From positions 14,907,971 to 14,971,970 of the forward strand of contig OZ025257.1 of assembly GCA_964019135.1 (NCBI GenBank): a stretch of 64,000 nucleotides of DNA, given 5' to 3'. Positions 38,195-50,275 of this stretch are shown piece after piece. The notes under the pieces were generated by a model, which had not been told where the DNA came from, did no database searches, and was given only the letters and a program-made list of their open reading frames with translations. Within the stretch, counting starts at the first letter, position 1; every line of letters begins with the position of its first letter. Position numbers and translations under genes: made by a program. Origin of the DNA: Arenicola marina (taxonomy: Eukaryota > Annelida > Polychaeta > Arenicolidae).

Positions 38195-39955
38195 CTGACG
38201 GTTACAATTGTAATGATCTTATTGCTGATGGTTACAATGATAATTATGTTATTGATGACGGTTACAATGATAATGATGTTATTGATGACGGTTGCAATGA
38301 TAATGATGTTATTGATGATGTTTACAATGATACAGATATTATTAATGGCGATTACAATGATAATGGTGTTATTGATAACGGTTACAATGATAATGATGTT
38401 ATTGATGATGTTTACAATGATAATGTTGTTATTGATGACGGTTACAATGATAATGATGTTATTGATGATGGTTACAATGATACAGATATTATTAATGGCG
38501 ATTACAATGATAATGGTGTTATTGATAACGGTTACAATGATAATGATGTTATTGATGACGGCTACAATGATAATGGTGTTATTGATAACGGTTACAATGA
38601 TAATGATGTTATTGATGACGGTTACAATGATAATGATGTTATTGATGACGGTTGCAATGATAATGATGTTATTAATGATGTTTACAATGATACAGATATT
38701 ATTAATGGCGATTACAATGATAATGGTGTTATTGATGACGGCTACAATGATAATGGTGTTATTGATAACGGTTACAATGATAATGATGTTATTGATGACG
38801 GTTACAATGATAATGATGTTATTGATGACGGTTGCAATGATAATGATGTTATTGATGATGTTTACAATGATACAGATATTATTAATGGCGATTACAATGA
38901 TAATGGTGTTATTGATGATGTTTACAATGATACAGATATTATTAATGGCGATTACAATGATAATGATGTTATTGATGACGGTTACAATGATAATGATGTT
39001 ATTGATGACGGTTACAATGATAATGATGTTATTGATGATGTTTACAATGATACAGATATTATTAATGGCGATTACAATGATAATGGTGTTATTGATAACG
39101 GTTACAATGATAATGATGTTATTGATGACGGTTACAATGATAATGGTGTTATTGATGACGGCTACAATGATAATGGTGTTATTGATAACGGTTACAATGA
39201 TAATGATGTTATTGATAACGGTTACAATGATAATGATGTTATTGATGACGGTTACAATGATAATGATGTTATTGATGACGGTTACAATGATAATGATGTT
39301 ATTGATGATGTTTACAATGATACAGATATTATTAATGGCGATTACAATGATAATGGTGTTATTGATAACGGTTACAATGATAATGATGTTATTGATGACG
39401 GCTACAATGATAATGGTGTTATTGATAACGGTTACAATGATAATGATGTTATTGATGATGTTTACAATGATACAGATATTATTAATGGCGATTACAATGA
39501 TAATGGTGTTATTGATAACGGTTACAATGATAATGATGTTATTGATGACGGCTACAATGATAATGGTGTTATTGATGACGGTTACAATGATAATGATGTT
39601 ATTGATGACGGTTGCAATGATAATGATGTTATTAATGATGTTTACAATGATACAGATATTATTAATGGCGATTACAATGATAATGGTGTTATTGATAACG
39701 GTTACAATGATAATGATGTTATTGATGACGGTTACAATGATAATGATGTTATTGATGACGGTTACAATGATAATGATGTTATTGATGACGGTTGCAATGA
39801 TAATGATGTTGTTGATGACGGTCACGATGATAATGATGTTATTGATGACGGTTACAATGCTACTGATGTTATTGATAACGGTTGATATTACTGATGACAT
39901 TCAGAATGGCAATGATGTTATTGAAGGCATTTACAATGACAATGATGTTATTGAT
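38195..39955 (+). repeat. 30 bp minisatellite, copy B (expanded)
   Basis: About 57 units of the 30 bp repeat with higher-order blocks: the variants tgatacagatattattaatggc and tgataatggtgttattgat recur in fixed order. Both strands are open for more than 550 codons. Copy A has about 24 units. Confidence 0.95.
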
Positions 39956-40161
39956 GACGATTTTCGAATCTGCCGGCGTGTCAGCTTTTATTGTCCCAAA
40001 ATTATACAAATAAAACAAAATAAAATAATTGTCTTGTGATCACAGATGTAGGAACCGACAAGGTTTACCGTCGTTAGTTAAGAGGATGATGATGATGACG
40101 GATAGTTATACAGTTGTTTCTAGTACAACGTAGCTTAGTAAATATATATGTTCTTTGACAG

Positions 40162-43100
40162 ACGCATCAAAAGCTAAGCCGCCGCTTAGCAATGATGACG
40201 TCAGCAGCGTGACGTCATCAAGTGGCAGGGTGGTACTGAAGAAGGAAGTGAAGCTAACCAGCGCCATTGGACTTATCGTGGGCACCATCATAGGTGAGCA
40301 AACATGAATGATAAGTTCCATTTTTGTTATAAGCTTTCATTTCATGAGGTTGCCGATAGCAAAAACACATATCAGCGGCCACCTTAAGTTAGGTTCCATG
40401 ACACTTAAGCCCATTCTACTTGGTAATTTATAAAGTTTAATCGATTAAACAGCGCTAAGATAAAATCAATTGGGGTTTACAAAGTGTTGTTTATTCATGT
40501 GGGTATGTCCTACTTTATATGCTGGCATATATGTGTCGTACGCAGTGTCTCGCATAGTTAGTGACACGAAACAACAACTTGAGGTTATATAGTATTTTAC
40601 GGCGCTTGCATTCCTGATTTACAATCCCCGTAGTAGGGGGCAGCAGTATTGCGTATGAATTTCCAAGCTTCTTAGCTGAATTTCCAGAGGTAAGGAAAAT
40701 TACGTTACAGAGATACACAAACCCTGTTTTCATACTGAGATTTTGATTGTCCCTGTTCAGTGCCTTGAACCAAAAACAGCTTTCATGCATGCATAAAGAC
40801 GAAACATCCTTTCGACAACAGATGTCTATGTTCAGCATCAAAGGTCATGTTAATCTTTTAATTTTTTTCTGTTCGCAGGATCCGGAATCTTCATCTCGCC
40901 AAAAGGCGTCGCTAACGGGGCCGGAAGTGTGGCTCTGAGTCTCCTGTTGTGGGGCATTGGAGGAGTGGCGTCCATGTTTGGTAAACGGCCGTGTCTCTGC
41001 CCCTTCCTCCCACCGCACCCTTTCACTTCCCCCCACAGCCTTATATCCGACCTCAACTCTCAAGTTTCGTAAGGCTGATCACACGTCAAGCATAACATAG
41101 CATAGTCCTATACCATATACTTCGCTCGCCCGTCTTGACGTTTGACATATATTGGTCTTCACGACGGGCTGCGGTAGGTGGTCTGATCTCACATCGTCTT
41201 GTCACTTGTGACAACTGTGTGAAGGGGTGTGAATTGCCCGTCCTACATGTTGGTACACTCGCGTTGGGTTCCCGGACTTCACTCGGGCACTTCACACCGA
41301 GATTGCGATGACTAGCGTAGTACCAAGTCCCTGAACATTGAACTGCTATACTGACACCAATAGCAGCGTCTAGAGTCATTGTGACAATACTTATACTCGC
41401 TTTTCGGAGAGATGCCGCCCCCCCCCCCCCCTCCTTCTTCGTGGCAATCATCCAGCTCATGTAGAAGAGGACCATCATTTTAGGCTATATATGGCAGTAT
41501 GTATATTCCAGATTTGCACCAGTTTCTTCATTTCCAATGTTGCGATCGTTAACTGTGTATTGTCGGTGCCATACGACCGCCCCCCCCCACCCACCCCCTC
41601 TAATCCGCCGCCATCCTTGCCATATTTTGGATCCGAATACAATCCATGCAAAGAAACACGAAAAACTGCTGTACTAGGTCTAGATCTCGTCCGATAAAGA
41701 CGACCTCTTTCAGACAACCGAGTAAAAAGGTTTGTTTGCCTTGCCAGAACAGGCACTAGAATACTGTTATGCACATGAAAATTTAACGAACATCTGTAGG
41801 CCTTGGTCTGCCAATCGTTGGATGGTGGGTCAATAGCGTGTATGCTTATGTTTATTGTTAACTTTCGTCACAGGATCTCGTCACTAGTTACGATCCGGAA
41901 GTGACGTTATTTACGACGTCATATCCAATGCAGAAATAATAATTTTGGTCCCAAATAATCTATGTTTATTATAACGCGCTCCCAAAATTACGTCATCTTG
42001 GTTACCTCATAACAATCAGAGGTAAATAACGACGTTGGATTTCCGGAACGTAACAAGGGGCGAGATCCTGTGACTTTTATATACTGACGTTAAATAAAAG
42101 TTTATCTTATCTCATCCCTGGCCACTGACCGAGGCCAAAAGAAGCCAATTAAGGAGTCATTAAATGAGTCACGTGACTGTTTCAGCGTCCCTCAGCATCG
42201 CCGAGCTGGGGACCATGATCCCGACCTCAGCCGGGGAGTACATGTACATCTACAAGGCCTACGCCGCCTGGCTTGCCTACCTCTGGAGCTGGACCTTCAG
42301 TATCCTGATGAAGCCCTCCAGCCAGGCCATCCTATCGCTGACCTGCGCCCAGTACATTCTGGTTCCTTTCTTTGAGGACGGCTGTGGGGAGCCGCCGGAG
42401 AGCTACCGGAAACTGCTCGCCTCCGCCATTTTGTGTGAGTGGATCATCTTGGTTGGTTGTATATTCAGGACGCTTTAACCACTTCTGATCATGTCGCGTC
42501 CATGGGAGAAGGGAGGGAAGAGCGGACCCATGTCCCCGGGGTAACTCCCTACTCTTTGCAAAGAATGAAATGGGATCTTTATCCTAAATCACACGTCTGG
42601 GAGAGGGGGTATGTTGTTGGAACCGCCGTAGACATGGCACTTATGCGCTCTTCGTCATTTGGCTTGTCAGTTATATAACAGATTACGTATATGCGCGCTA
42701 CGTCACATGCATGTGATGACGTCACGATAATGCATTGCTGTTATGGACCCAGACAATCATGTATAAGCAAAACAAAATGTTCTCCCGTAGTGTAGCATAG
42801 ACTGTTTTAGGAGAAATTCTGGCATGCACGTGTGTCGGGTAACTCCAACTGCGCAAAAGGCGGAAGATACGGATTTATAGCTGCATATTGTTCAGCAGAC
42901 TAACAGAGTGATTTCAAAGGATATCAAAGGATACCATTTTAATATTGAGAAAAGATAGAAGGAAGAAAACAGCTGCCAACCGGCGAATGTGAAGACCACG
43001 ATGTGCGTAGCAGGAAAGCGGTCATATTCCCGGTTTGCTGATGTTCTTCAGTGCGGAAATAATGATCTTGTTTCTGGAATCTATTTTGTCTGGAGATAAC

Positions 43101-46100
43101 TTATAAAAGATCTGATTCAGGAATATAAAATTGGGCAAAATACATGACTTGTTACCAGATGTGTACCCCATTGTAAATTGTTATAAAGCGGTGATATGGG
43201 CCGTTATACACTGATTTGTTGATGCGGATTTAAGCGCACTAGCATGACATGCCAAATGCGGAGCCTAACACAAATGACTGTTAAACTGTTTGTAATCTTT
43301 TGAAATATATGCTGTGATTTCATTTATCATCATATTTAATATTTAAGGGAAAGAAAGTGTTTTCGTGTTTGTTCGGTGAATAACAATACCCTAGAGCCAA
43401 CCTACTCCTGACAAAAGAAACGTTGAAGCCGGGCCCCTGAACCTATTGCATACGCATGCATGGCAGACGCATGCAAGAATCGGTTTTCTGAGCGGAAACA
43501 CGCAGTGTTTATTTTTTACAATAAATGTCGCCAGGGTTATCTGGAACGGTCTACTGTGATAGCAGATATGTTCTCCCGCAGTGCTGATTGCCGCAATCAA
43601 CGTGTTCAGCGTTAAGCTGGCGGCCCGGATCCAAGTCTTCTTCACTGGAGCCAAGCTCATCGCCCTGCTCATCATTGTCATCGGAGGAATCGTCAAGCTG
43701 GCTCAGGGTGAGGCGTGGTGGGGAAGGCAGGGTGTCAGGGGGTCGGTGAGGGGTGATAATGGGTTGGGAACGGTGGTACAGGGTGGGTGAGGTGGTGACG
43801 GGTTGGGGTGACGGAGGGACGAGTTGGCCGGGGAGGGTGGGAAGGGGTGGTAGGTGGGTGGGAGAGGCAGTGAGTGGCGAGGGGTTATAGGGTTGTGGGG
43901 GTGGGAGATCATGATCATGAGATCGTGGTTGTGTGTGAGGTGAGGGTACGTACTTGTATATGGGTACGTAATGAAGTTGTGGGTGAGCGGGTGTGTGAGA
44001 GGGTTGTCGTGGTGGCGAGAGTGGTGGAGCAGAGCTGCGGTGTGGGGCATAATGACGTAGCATGGCGGCTGTGGAGCGTGGTGGTGCGGTGTGAGAAGAA
44101 AACTAGCGGGTGCCAAACTGTGATATCAGACTTGATAAATTTCAATTTATATAATATCAATTAATGATCCATGTGGTTATAAATGCATAATTATGGTATT
44201 TGCCTGAACTTTCCCTGAAATTTTCCTGAAATTAATTTCCTGAAATTTCCTGCTGGTAAAGCATTATACGCTGACTCGCCTTCTTTCCCCTTCCAGGATA
44301 CACGGAGAATCTGGCAACGGGATTTGAAAACAGCAACGCCAATGCGGGACAAGTAATCATGGGATTCTACAGCGCCATGTTTGCATACGATGGATGGTTA
44401 GAATAATGAATACTTAATGAACTGGACGATTCTATCATTGATTCTATCTATCATCATTATTCCATGATACATTACATTCATTAATATATTCATACAGCAT
44501 TCGTGAAGAATCAGGCGTGTTTGTTGGTGTTCTGAAAGTTAATTAAGGTTAACCCAGATTCTTGTCAGCCGCCGCTGACGATGCAGTGACTCGATAATAC
44601 TAACATTTAATTTTATAAGAAAGGGATTAGAAAAAATTGTTAAACATATTTAAAATATTACGGAATCATTATTAATGTGTCGTTGCGGGATGTGATCTAG
44701 ATATAGGTATGCTGGCAGTATAGTGTTGACATGATGTGTTTCCATCGATTTAGGAATAATCTCAATGCGGTTACAGAAGAGATACAGAACCCTTCAAGGT
44801 AGGAGCCCCGCGGGTCAGTGGTATTTAATACGTTTCTGGGTTGAGGGGTTTCTCTGTAAAGCCCCCCCCCCTTTTTTCATCTTCAACATCCTCTCGGAAT
44901 GGGGCGATTCACTTCAAAATCTGCTTTAAAACTGGCTCGGAAGAGTTATTTTTCCGTTGACCCGCTCTATGTCGCAGTTCTATGCGGTCGGTTTATTCTT
45001 TTTTCTCGGTAAACCCCGCTCTATCTGTATGAACGCACACCCCCCTTTGAACGAAAGCAGTTTATTCCCAATGCCTACTAAATTTAAGCAATATGATCCG
45101 GCCTTTTTATATTACCGATCTATTTTCCATGTCAAATAAGAATGTTGTGTCTTGAAATTAAATTTGTTCGGTATTCTGTGTGATGTCGACCGCGACCTGC
45201 TAGGACGTCCGAGCGTGATTTTCAGACGAGATATAAAACATCTATATGCATCATAATTTTGAGATACTGGATTCTAAAATGTAGAAAATCTAACATGGCG
45301 CATGTAAGTATGCTGCTTTTATCCAAAAAGGCCTAATGTGACAACATGCTTAGAATTAAAGCGTTATGATATCAACGTCTGAGATCACAGAGACAGTTTA
45401 TCACGCGTTTATCCTATACTTTGGACCGGCTTCCCCGACCCGCCCATGAGGACACATTGCCTGTTCTGTTGACCATATTATCGATGTTGCCACTTTGGAC
45501 AGATAGGGATAATGCTTATATTTGCTTATTGGCTTGCCCACCAGAATCATTCCCTTGGCCTTATCACTGAGCATCCCATTGATCACAGTGCTCTACCTCA
45601 TGGCCAACGTCTCCTACTTCACAGTCATGTCAGTCGACGAGCTACTCGCCTCGCCCGCGGTCGCCATTGTAAGTAAGACCCGGATGTCGCTATTGTAAGT
45701 AAGATCCGGATGTTGCCTTCGTAAATAAGAACCGGATGTCAGCATTGTAAATAAGACACGGATGTCGCCATTGTTAATAAGACACTGATGTCGCCTCGCC
45801 CGCGGTCGCCATTGTAAGTAAGACCCGGATGTCGCTATTGTAAGTAAGATCCGGATGTTGCCTTCGTAAATAAGCACCGGATGTCAGCATTGTAAATAAG
45901 AACCGGATGTCAGCATTGTAAATAAGACACGGATGTCGCCATTGTTAATAAGACACTAATGTCGCCTCGCCCGCGGTCGCCATTGTAAGTAAGACCCGGA
46001 TGTCGCTATTGTAAGTAAGATCCGGATGTTGCCTTCGTAAATAAGAACCGGATGTCAGCATTGTAAATAAGACCCGGATGTCGCCATTGTTAATAAGACA

Positions 46101-49100
46101 CTGATGTCACCTTTCCGGCGTGTCGCCATTGTTAGTAAGTAATCCACAGGCCTATAGCCACGTGCACCTCTTTCGTCAAAATGGCGTCTCATGTCCATCG
46201 TGCTGCCTTATTAGTTAAACCTGGTGTCATCTATCATCATTAGAAAGAACGAAAAACTACATAGCCAAATGTCGCTTCCTTTGATCCGAATCTCCATGTA
46301 TTCTGTAACACGGGGAAGTCCATGATTATCATATTTACTACACAAAGATTATTGTCTTTCGCTGACTTTGCTGTTCAGACCTGGGCCCAGCGTGTCATCC
46401 CGGAAGCATGGTGGATTATGCCAGTCTTTGTCGCCATGTCAACCTTCGGCGCTTGCAATGGAAGCTTATTTACAGTCGGAAGGTAAATTGCGACACGATG
46501 TCGGCACCTTCCTTGACGCTGAAAGCGTGTTCGCGAAAACATGGCTCCATGGAATAGATGAATACACGTTAGCATGAGCCATAATAATACTATTTCGCCA
46601 TACATAGTTATTATTAAATAATGATAATTGCCTACCAAACCAAAAAAAGCAATATCGTATCAACTGCAATAACAGTAAAACTATCTGTTTATGCACCTAT
46701 CCGCTGCAGTGATAACAAGCGGGACAATAGTATCCTTATCTCTCGTGAAGTGTTAAGTAACTTTTATTTTGCAGACTATTCCTGGTGGCGGCAAGGGAGG
46801 GTCATCAGATGGAAATCCTGGCCATGATTCATGTCAAGAGATTTACTCCCATGCCCGGCATCGTCTTTTCTGTATGTAGCTTAATAATCAACGTTTAAAT
46901 CTGTTTCGTCAAGATTGTGCGCTACAATTGAAAACTACATCGGGTCTTTCTTCATGGTCGTGGTGGTGGTGGGATTAGAGAATAATCTGAATAAAGCAAT
47001 GCATAAGGAATGCATTTGATGATTCAATAGATCACTTCGCTAATCGTAGTTTCAATTTTGCCACCGTGAGGCGCCACTGCATGTGCAATGCATTCTGGGT
47101 ATTATTATGGTCTTTGCGAGATGTCAAGATGGCGTCATCGCCCTGACAACGTATTTTGCAGACATTTAAACATGAAATTGTGTCATCTATGTAGCAGAAA
47201 AGTTACATAATCTGAATGTAAGTTAGATATGCCCATTAATTTTACGCATGCCTTGCCAATAACGTGGAAGTATGGTATTTATCTCCATGGAAAAAGTCAA
47301 GATAAAACCAAAATATTTCCCATAATTCTTTGCGCCAGTCTGGATTTTTCCAAGATGGCATATAATTGCGAAGTCGTGTATGACAAGTTAATAATATATT
47401 ATGTAATTTTTGTGCACAGCGAAGATGATCCAGGTATGGTTATGGTGTTCGTTTGATTACTTTGCTTTTCGTAGGCTTTCTTCGCGATCATCTTCATCCA
47501 AGCGGGTGCAGTGACAGAGCTAATAGACTTCCTCAGCTTTGCCGTCTGGATGTTCCACGCGCTCAGCATGATCGCAGTCATCGTGCTTAGGTTTAAGATG
47601 AAGGACGCCCACAGACCATACAAAGTAGGCCCGCCCCCCCCCCCCCCCTGTATCCCCCTGCTTGGGACTACACTTTACAATGGTATCAGTAATCTGTATT
47701 TTAGTGTCATCATGACTTTGCCTAGTGGAGTAAAATCGTTTCCCGGCAAATATTAGTCAATAGAAGCAGATTTTGAAATCCGGCAAATTGAAGAGTCAGG
47801 AAAATGCGAAAACGATGCTGTTTTCAGCGCTTGCGCTTGTAATTCTGAACTAGTTTCACATATTCGTACGCGGCCGAACTACTTTACTTCGTAACAGCGG
47901 GCAGCTTCACCCGATCGGATGGCTTAAAATAAATCGTTGGAACCATTTGCCGGAGACAAAAGCAAGTTCGGGTATGAAGTCACATGTCAATTTTACTGTA
48001 CGACAACATTTCGGCGCTTAGTACAGTGCAAATATTCATTTAAGACTTTGCTGAATTTCCCAAAATTTACAAAAAACAGACTCGGAAAAGAGATATACGC
48101 GCCAGGGTTATTTCATTCCTAAAGCGTGTCTGTATTATTATAATATATTAATACTAACTGAAAGGAAATAAAAATATTAGCCCTTGTAGCTGACCCAAGC
48201 GTTTATTTGTTATCCATGTGTCAACCCTCCAAAACCCAGATTTTTGTGACTCCCCAGTTGATCGCAATATTTTTTTAATTGGGTGCTTGTCGAGAAAGCG
48301 CAGCTTTCCCCGGCGCAGACCTCTTGGTAGGCATGGCTGGCGCTAGCCAATCACAGAGCGAGACCGAAACCGGAAATAGCGAAACGGAAGATTTTAACTA
48401 ACTTCGCTCATATTTAGTCACGCGTCATAGACGTCACGCTCTGTGGCAAAATGGCGCGGCGCTTGAATTTACTGTGGACAGGATTGCAAATTTATTTCTT
48501 TGAACCCGTTGTTCTCTAAGACGCATCGTGTTTTGCAAAATTGCTTCAGGACCAAAACATTACTAAGGCCTCACGATTACATTAACGTTTTTACCCGCTT
48601 TAAGAACCAACCAAAGTAGTAATTTTATGATTATCTAAGAAATTGAAATTAAAGATTAATGAATGAATAAACGAATGTACTTTCTCCGCAAAGGTTCCCC
48701 TGGTCCTCCCTATCCTGGTCTTCATCTTCGCGGCTGTCCTGGTTATCGTTCCGCTGGTTCTGGAGCCGCAGCTGGAGTTCCTGTACGCCACGCTGGTCAT
48801 GTTGGCCGGATTCATCTTCTGGGTCCCGTTTGTCTATTTCAAGCTGCGAATCCCATGTATAAGTAAGTGATCCGAAATATCTATATATATAGCTGAGGAC
48901 GATATGAGAAAACCGTCATGTTTGCTGCCCAGCATGTTGGACGTATTTATTCGTCTCGTAACCCCCCTCCCCCCTCCCCTCGCCAACACACCCGTCATAG
49001 GCCCTGCCCACTCCATCCAGACGCTATTGTGAATAAATGTGCAGCGAAGTAGTTTCTGACGTGGTTTCAAAAGAGTTAAAGAGCGGAATATGTTTTCATG

Positions 49101-49390
49101 TTTGGTTTAAACATATTTTTATTTCACAATAGGAAAAACAGTTTCATGTGTGTTTATTGAGTCTATCAGAATCATTGCGATAAGATGCCAAAAGTTATGT
49201 AGCGCGTTGTCACTATGAATCAAGTTCGTCCAAACACAGTAATAGCCGTATGTGCACCAAAAACAATTTGTATTATAATTCATTTTTAACTACAATTTAT
49301 CTGCTTCATTTTCCAGGGAAAGTCTACCTGTTTTTCCAGCTGTTGATGCAAGTGGCTCCGCCAACAAGTGAAGTCCAAAAAGTGGCATGA
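40162..49390 (+). CDS. Gene 4: SLC7-family light-chain amino acid transporter, near-identical copy of gene 2
   Basis: Second copy of gene 2 in the duplicated block. Exons: 40162-40293, 40879-40980, 42186-42434, 43582-43707, 44297-44396, 44754-44798, 45545-45668, 46379-46482, 46775-46871, 47475-47624, 48694-48862, 49317-49390. Every exon length equals that of gene 2, the frame is open throughout, and the stop is TGA instead of TAA. I count roughly 15 amino acid changes against gene 2, for example His-Asn and Gln-Ala in the 45 bp exon and Gly-Glu in VIPxAWWIMP. The heavy-chain Cys (EDGCGEPP) is kept. Two splice sites differ: the donor after 42434 is preceded by t instead of g, and the acceptor before 48694 ends aaag instead of ccag. 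The seventh exon's donor is embedded in an array larger than that of gene 2. As in gene 2, the start-codon exon is not found. It looks functional if it is a real locus rather than the other haplotype. Confidence 0.88.
45640..46140 (+). repeat. Expanded donor-site minisatellite in gene 4 with higher-order units including the exon end
   Basis: The 26 bp donors fall at 45669 (true), 45695, 45721, 45747 and 45773. Then a larger unit restarts with the last about 20 coding bases (gcctcgcccgcggtcgccat, then t) and a perfect gtaagt at 45814 and again at 45985. Three exon-end/donor modules thus lie in tandem, 145 and 171 bp apart. Confidence 0.92.
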
Positions 49391-49422
49391 CCGCTGACGC
49401 CGTTTAATTTCGTATTATTTAC

Positions 49423-49620
49423 TAGACTACCGTAGAACCGCCGTGGTGCGTTCATGCCGCTTATCTATTTATAGAAACGCTTCAGCCCGGACTGGCGGTT
49501 CTACGGTAGTCTAAATTTCGGAGCCTGCCACTGCACAACGCGTGAACACCCAACAGTGGTTTGAGGGCACTCTGGTGGACGGCCTCACGGGGCCTACAAT
49601 TTACCATGCATTACAACGCA
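49423..49620 (+). mobile_element. 3' UTR hairpin element, copy B
   Basis: The 20 bp stem (49423-49442 with 49494-49513) is kept perfectly; the loop carries a few substitutions. Confidence 0.65.
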
Positions 49621-49787
49621 ACGTCGGTTTAAAGGATATGAAATAACTTTACCTTAAATGTCAAAACATAATTCCGACGCCTGTCGTGCGCTGCATAACT
49701 TCGAATTTCATTATTGCAACGCGCTCAACATTTCTTTTGTGTACTGCATAATGCCGCATTTACCATAGTGTCGCTAGAAAGAGCGTT

Positions 49788-49793
49788 AATAAA
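49788..49793 (+). promoter_or_regulatory. Poly(A) signal of gene 4 (AATAAA)
   Basis: AATAAA about 400 bp after the stop codon, in the same context as in gene 2. Confidence 0.5.
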
Positions 49794-50275
49794 GACCCAC
49801 CAATGGCAGTTATCACCATACAATACAACTGAACGGCGATACGAGCGGTGTGAAATGGAGGAGGGCGGGGAAGGGGTGTTGAGCAAATATCCAACCGTCA
49901 AGATGAGGCGATCAACATTGGGGCATATATATTTATTCCTAATCCAATGATCACACAGACTTTCGGTTTTGCATAAAGTATATATCGATGTTAGAGAACG
50001 CAAATTTTCAGAAATTCGTGTTGATATCCTATATATACAGTATCCCAGACATCCAAAAATGGACTAATTGGCAGTACAAATGAAAACATCCTTAGACACC
50101 TATAGATGATGGTTCATGAAGCCTTCAAATTTAAATGCTCCTTCCTAACTGACATGTAACGGGCATGCTATACGATTACTGTAGTGTGAATTGTATATAT
50201 CTGCCATGGGCGTTGTGCCCGGAGTATTGAATACACATATTACCATGATATTACTACTATTAACGGCCATTATCC

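Noticed and set aside
38188..40039. Frames of 570 and 608 codons on opposite strands
   Set aside because: Both arise from a 30 bp tandem repeat without stops; composition is monotonous and the array length differs between copies, so no protein is expected.
43551..44116. Pro/His-rich frames of 137-170 codons on the - strand
   Set aside because: They are complements of a G-rich intron; they overlap a real + strand exon and lack any motif.
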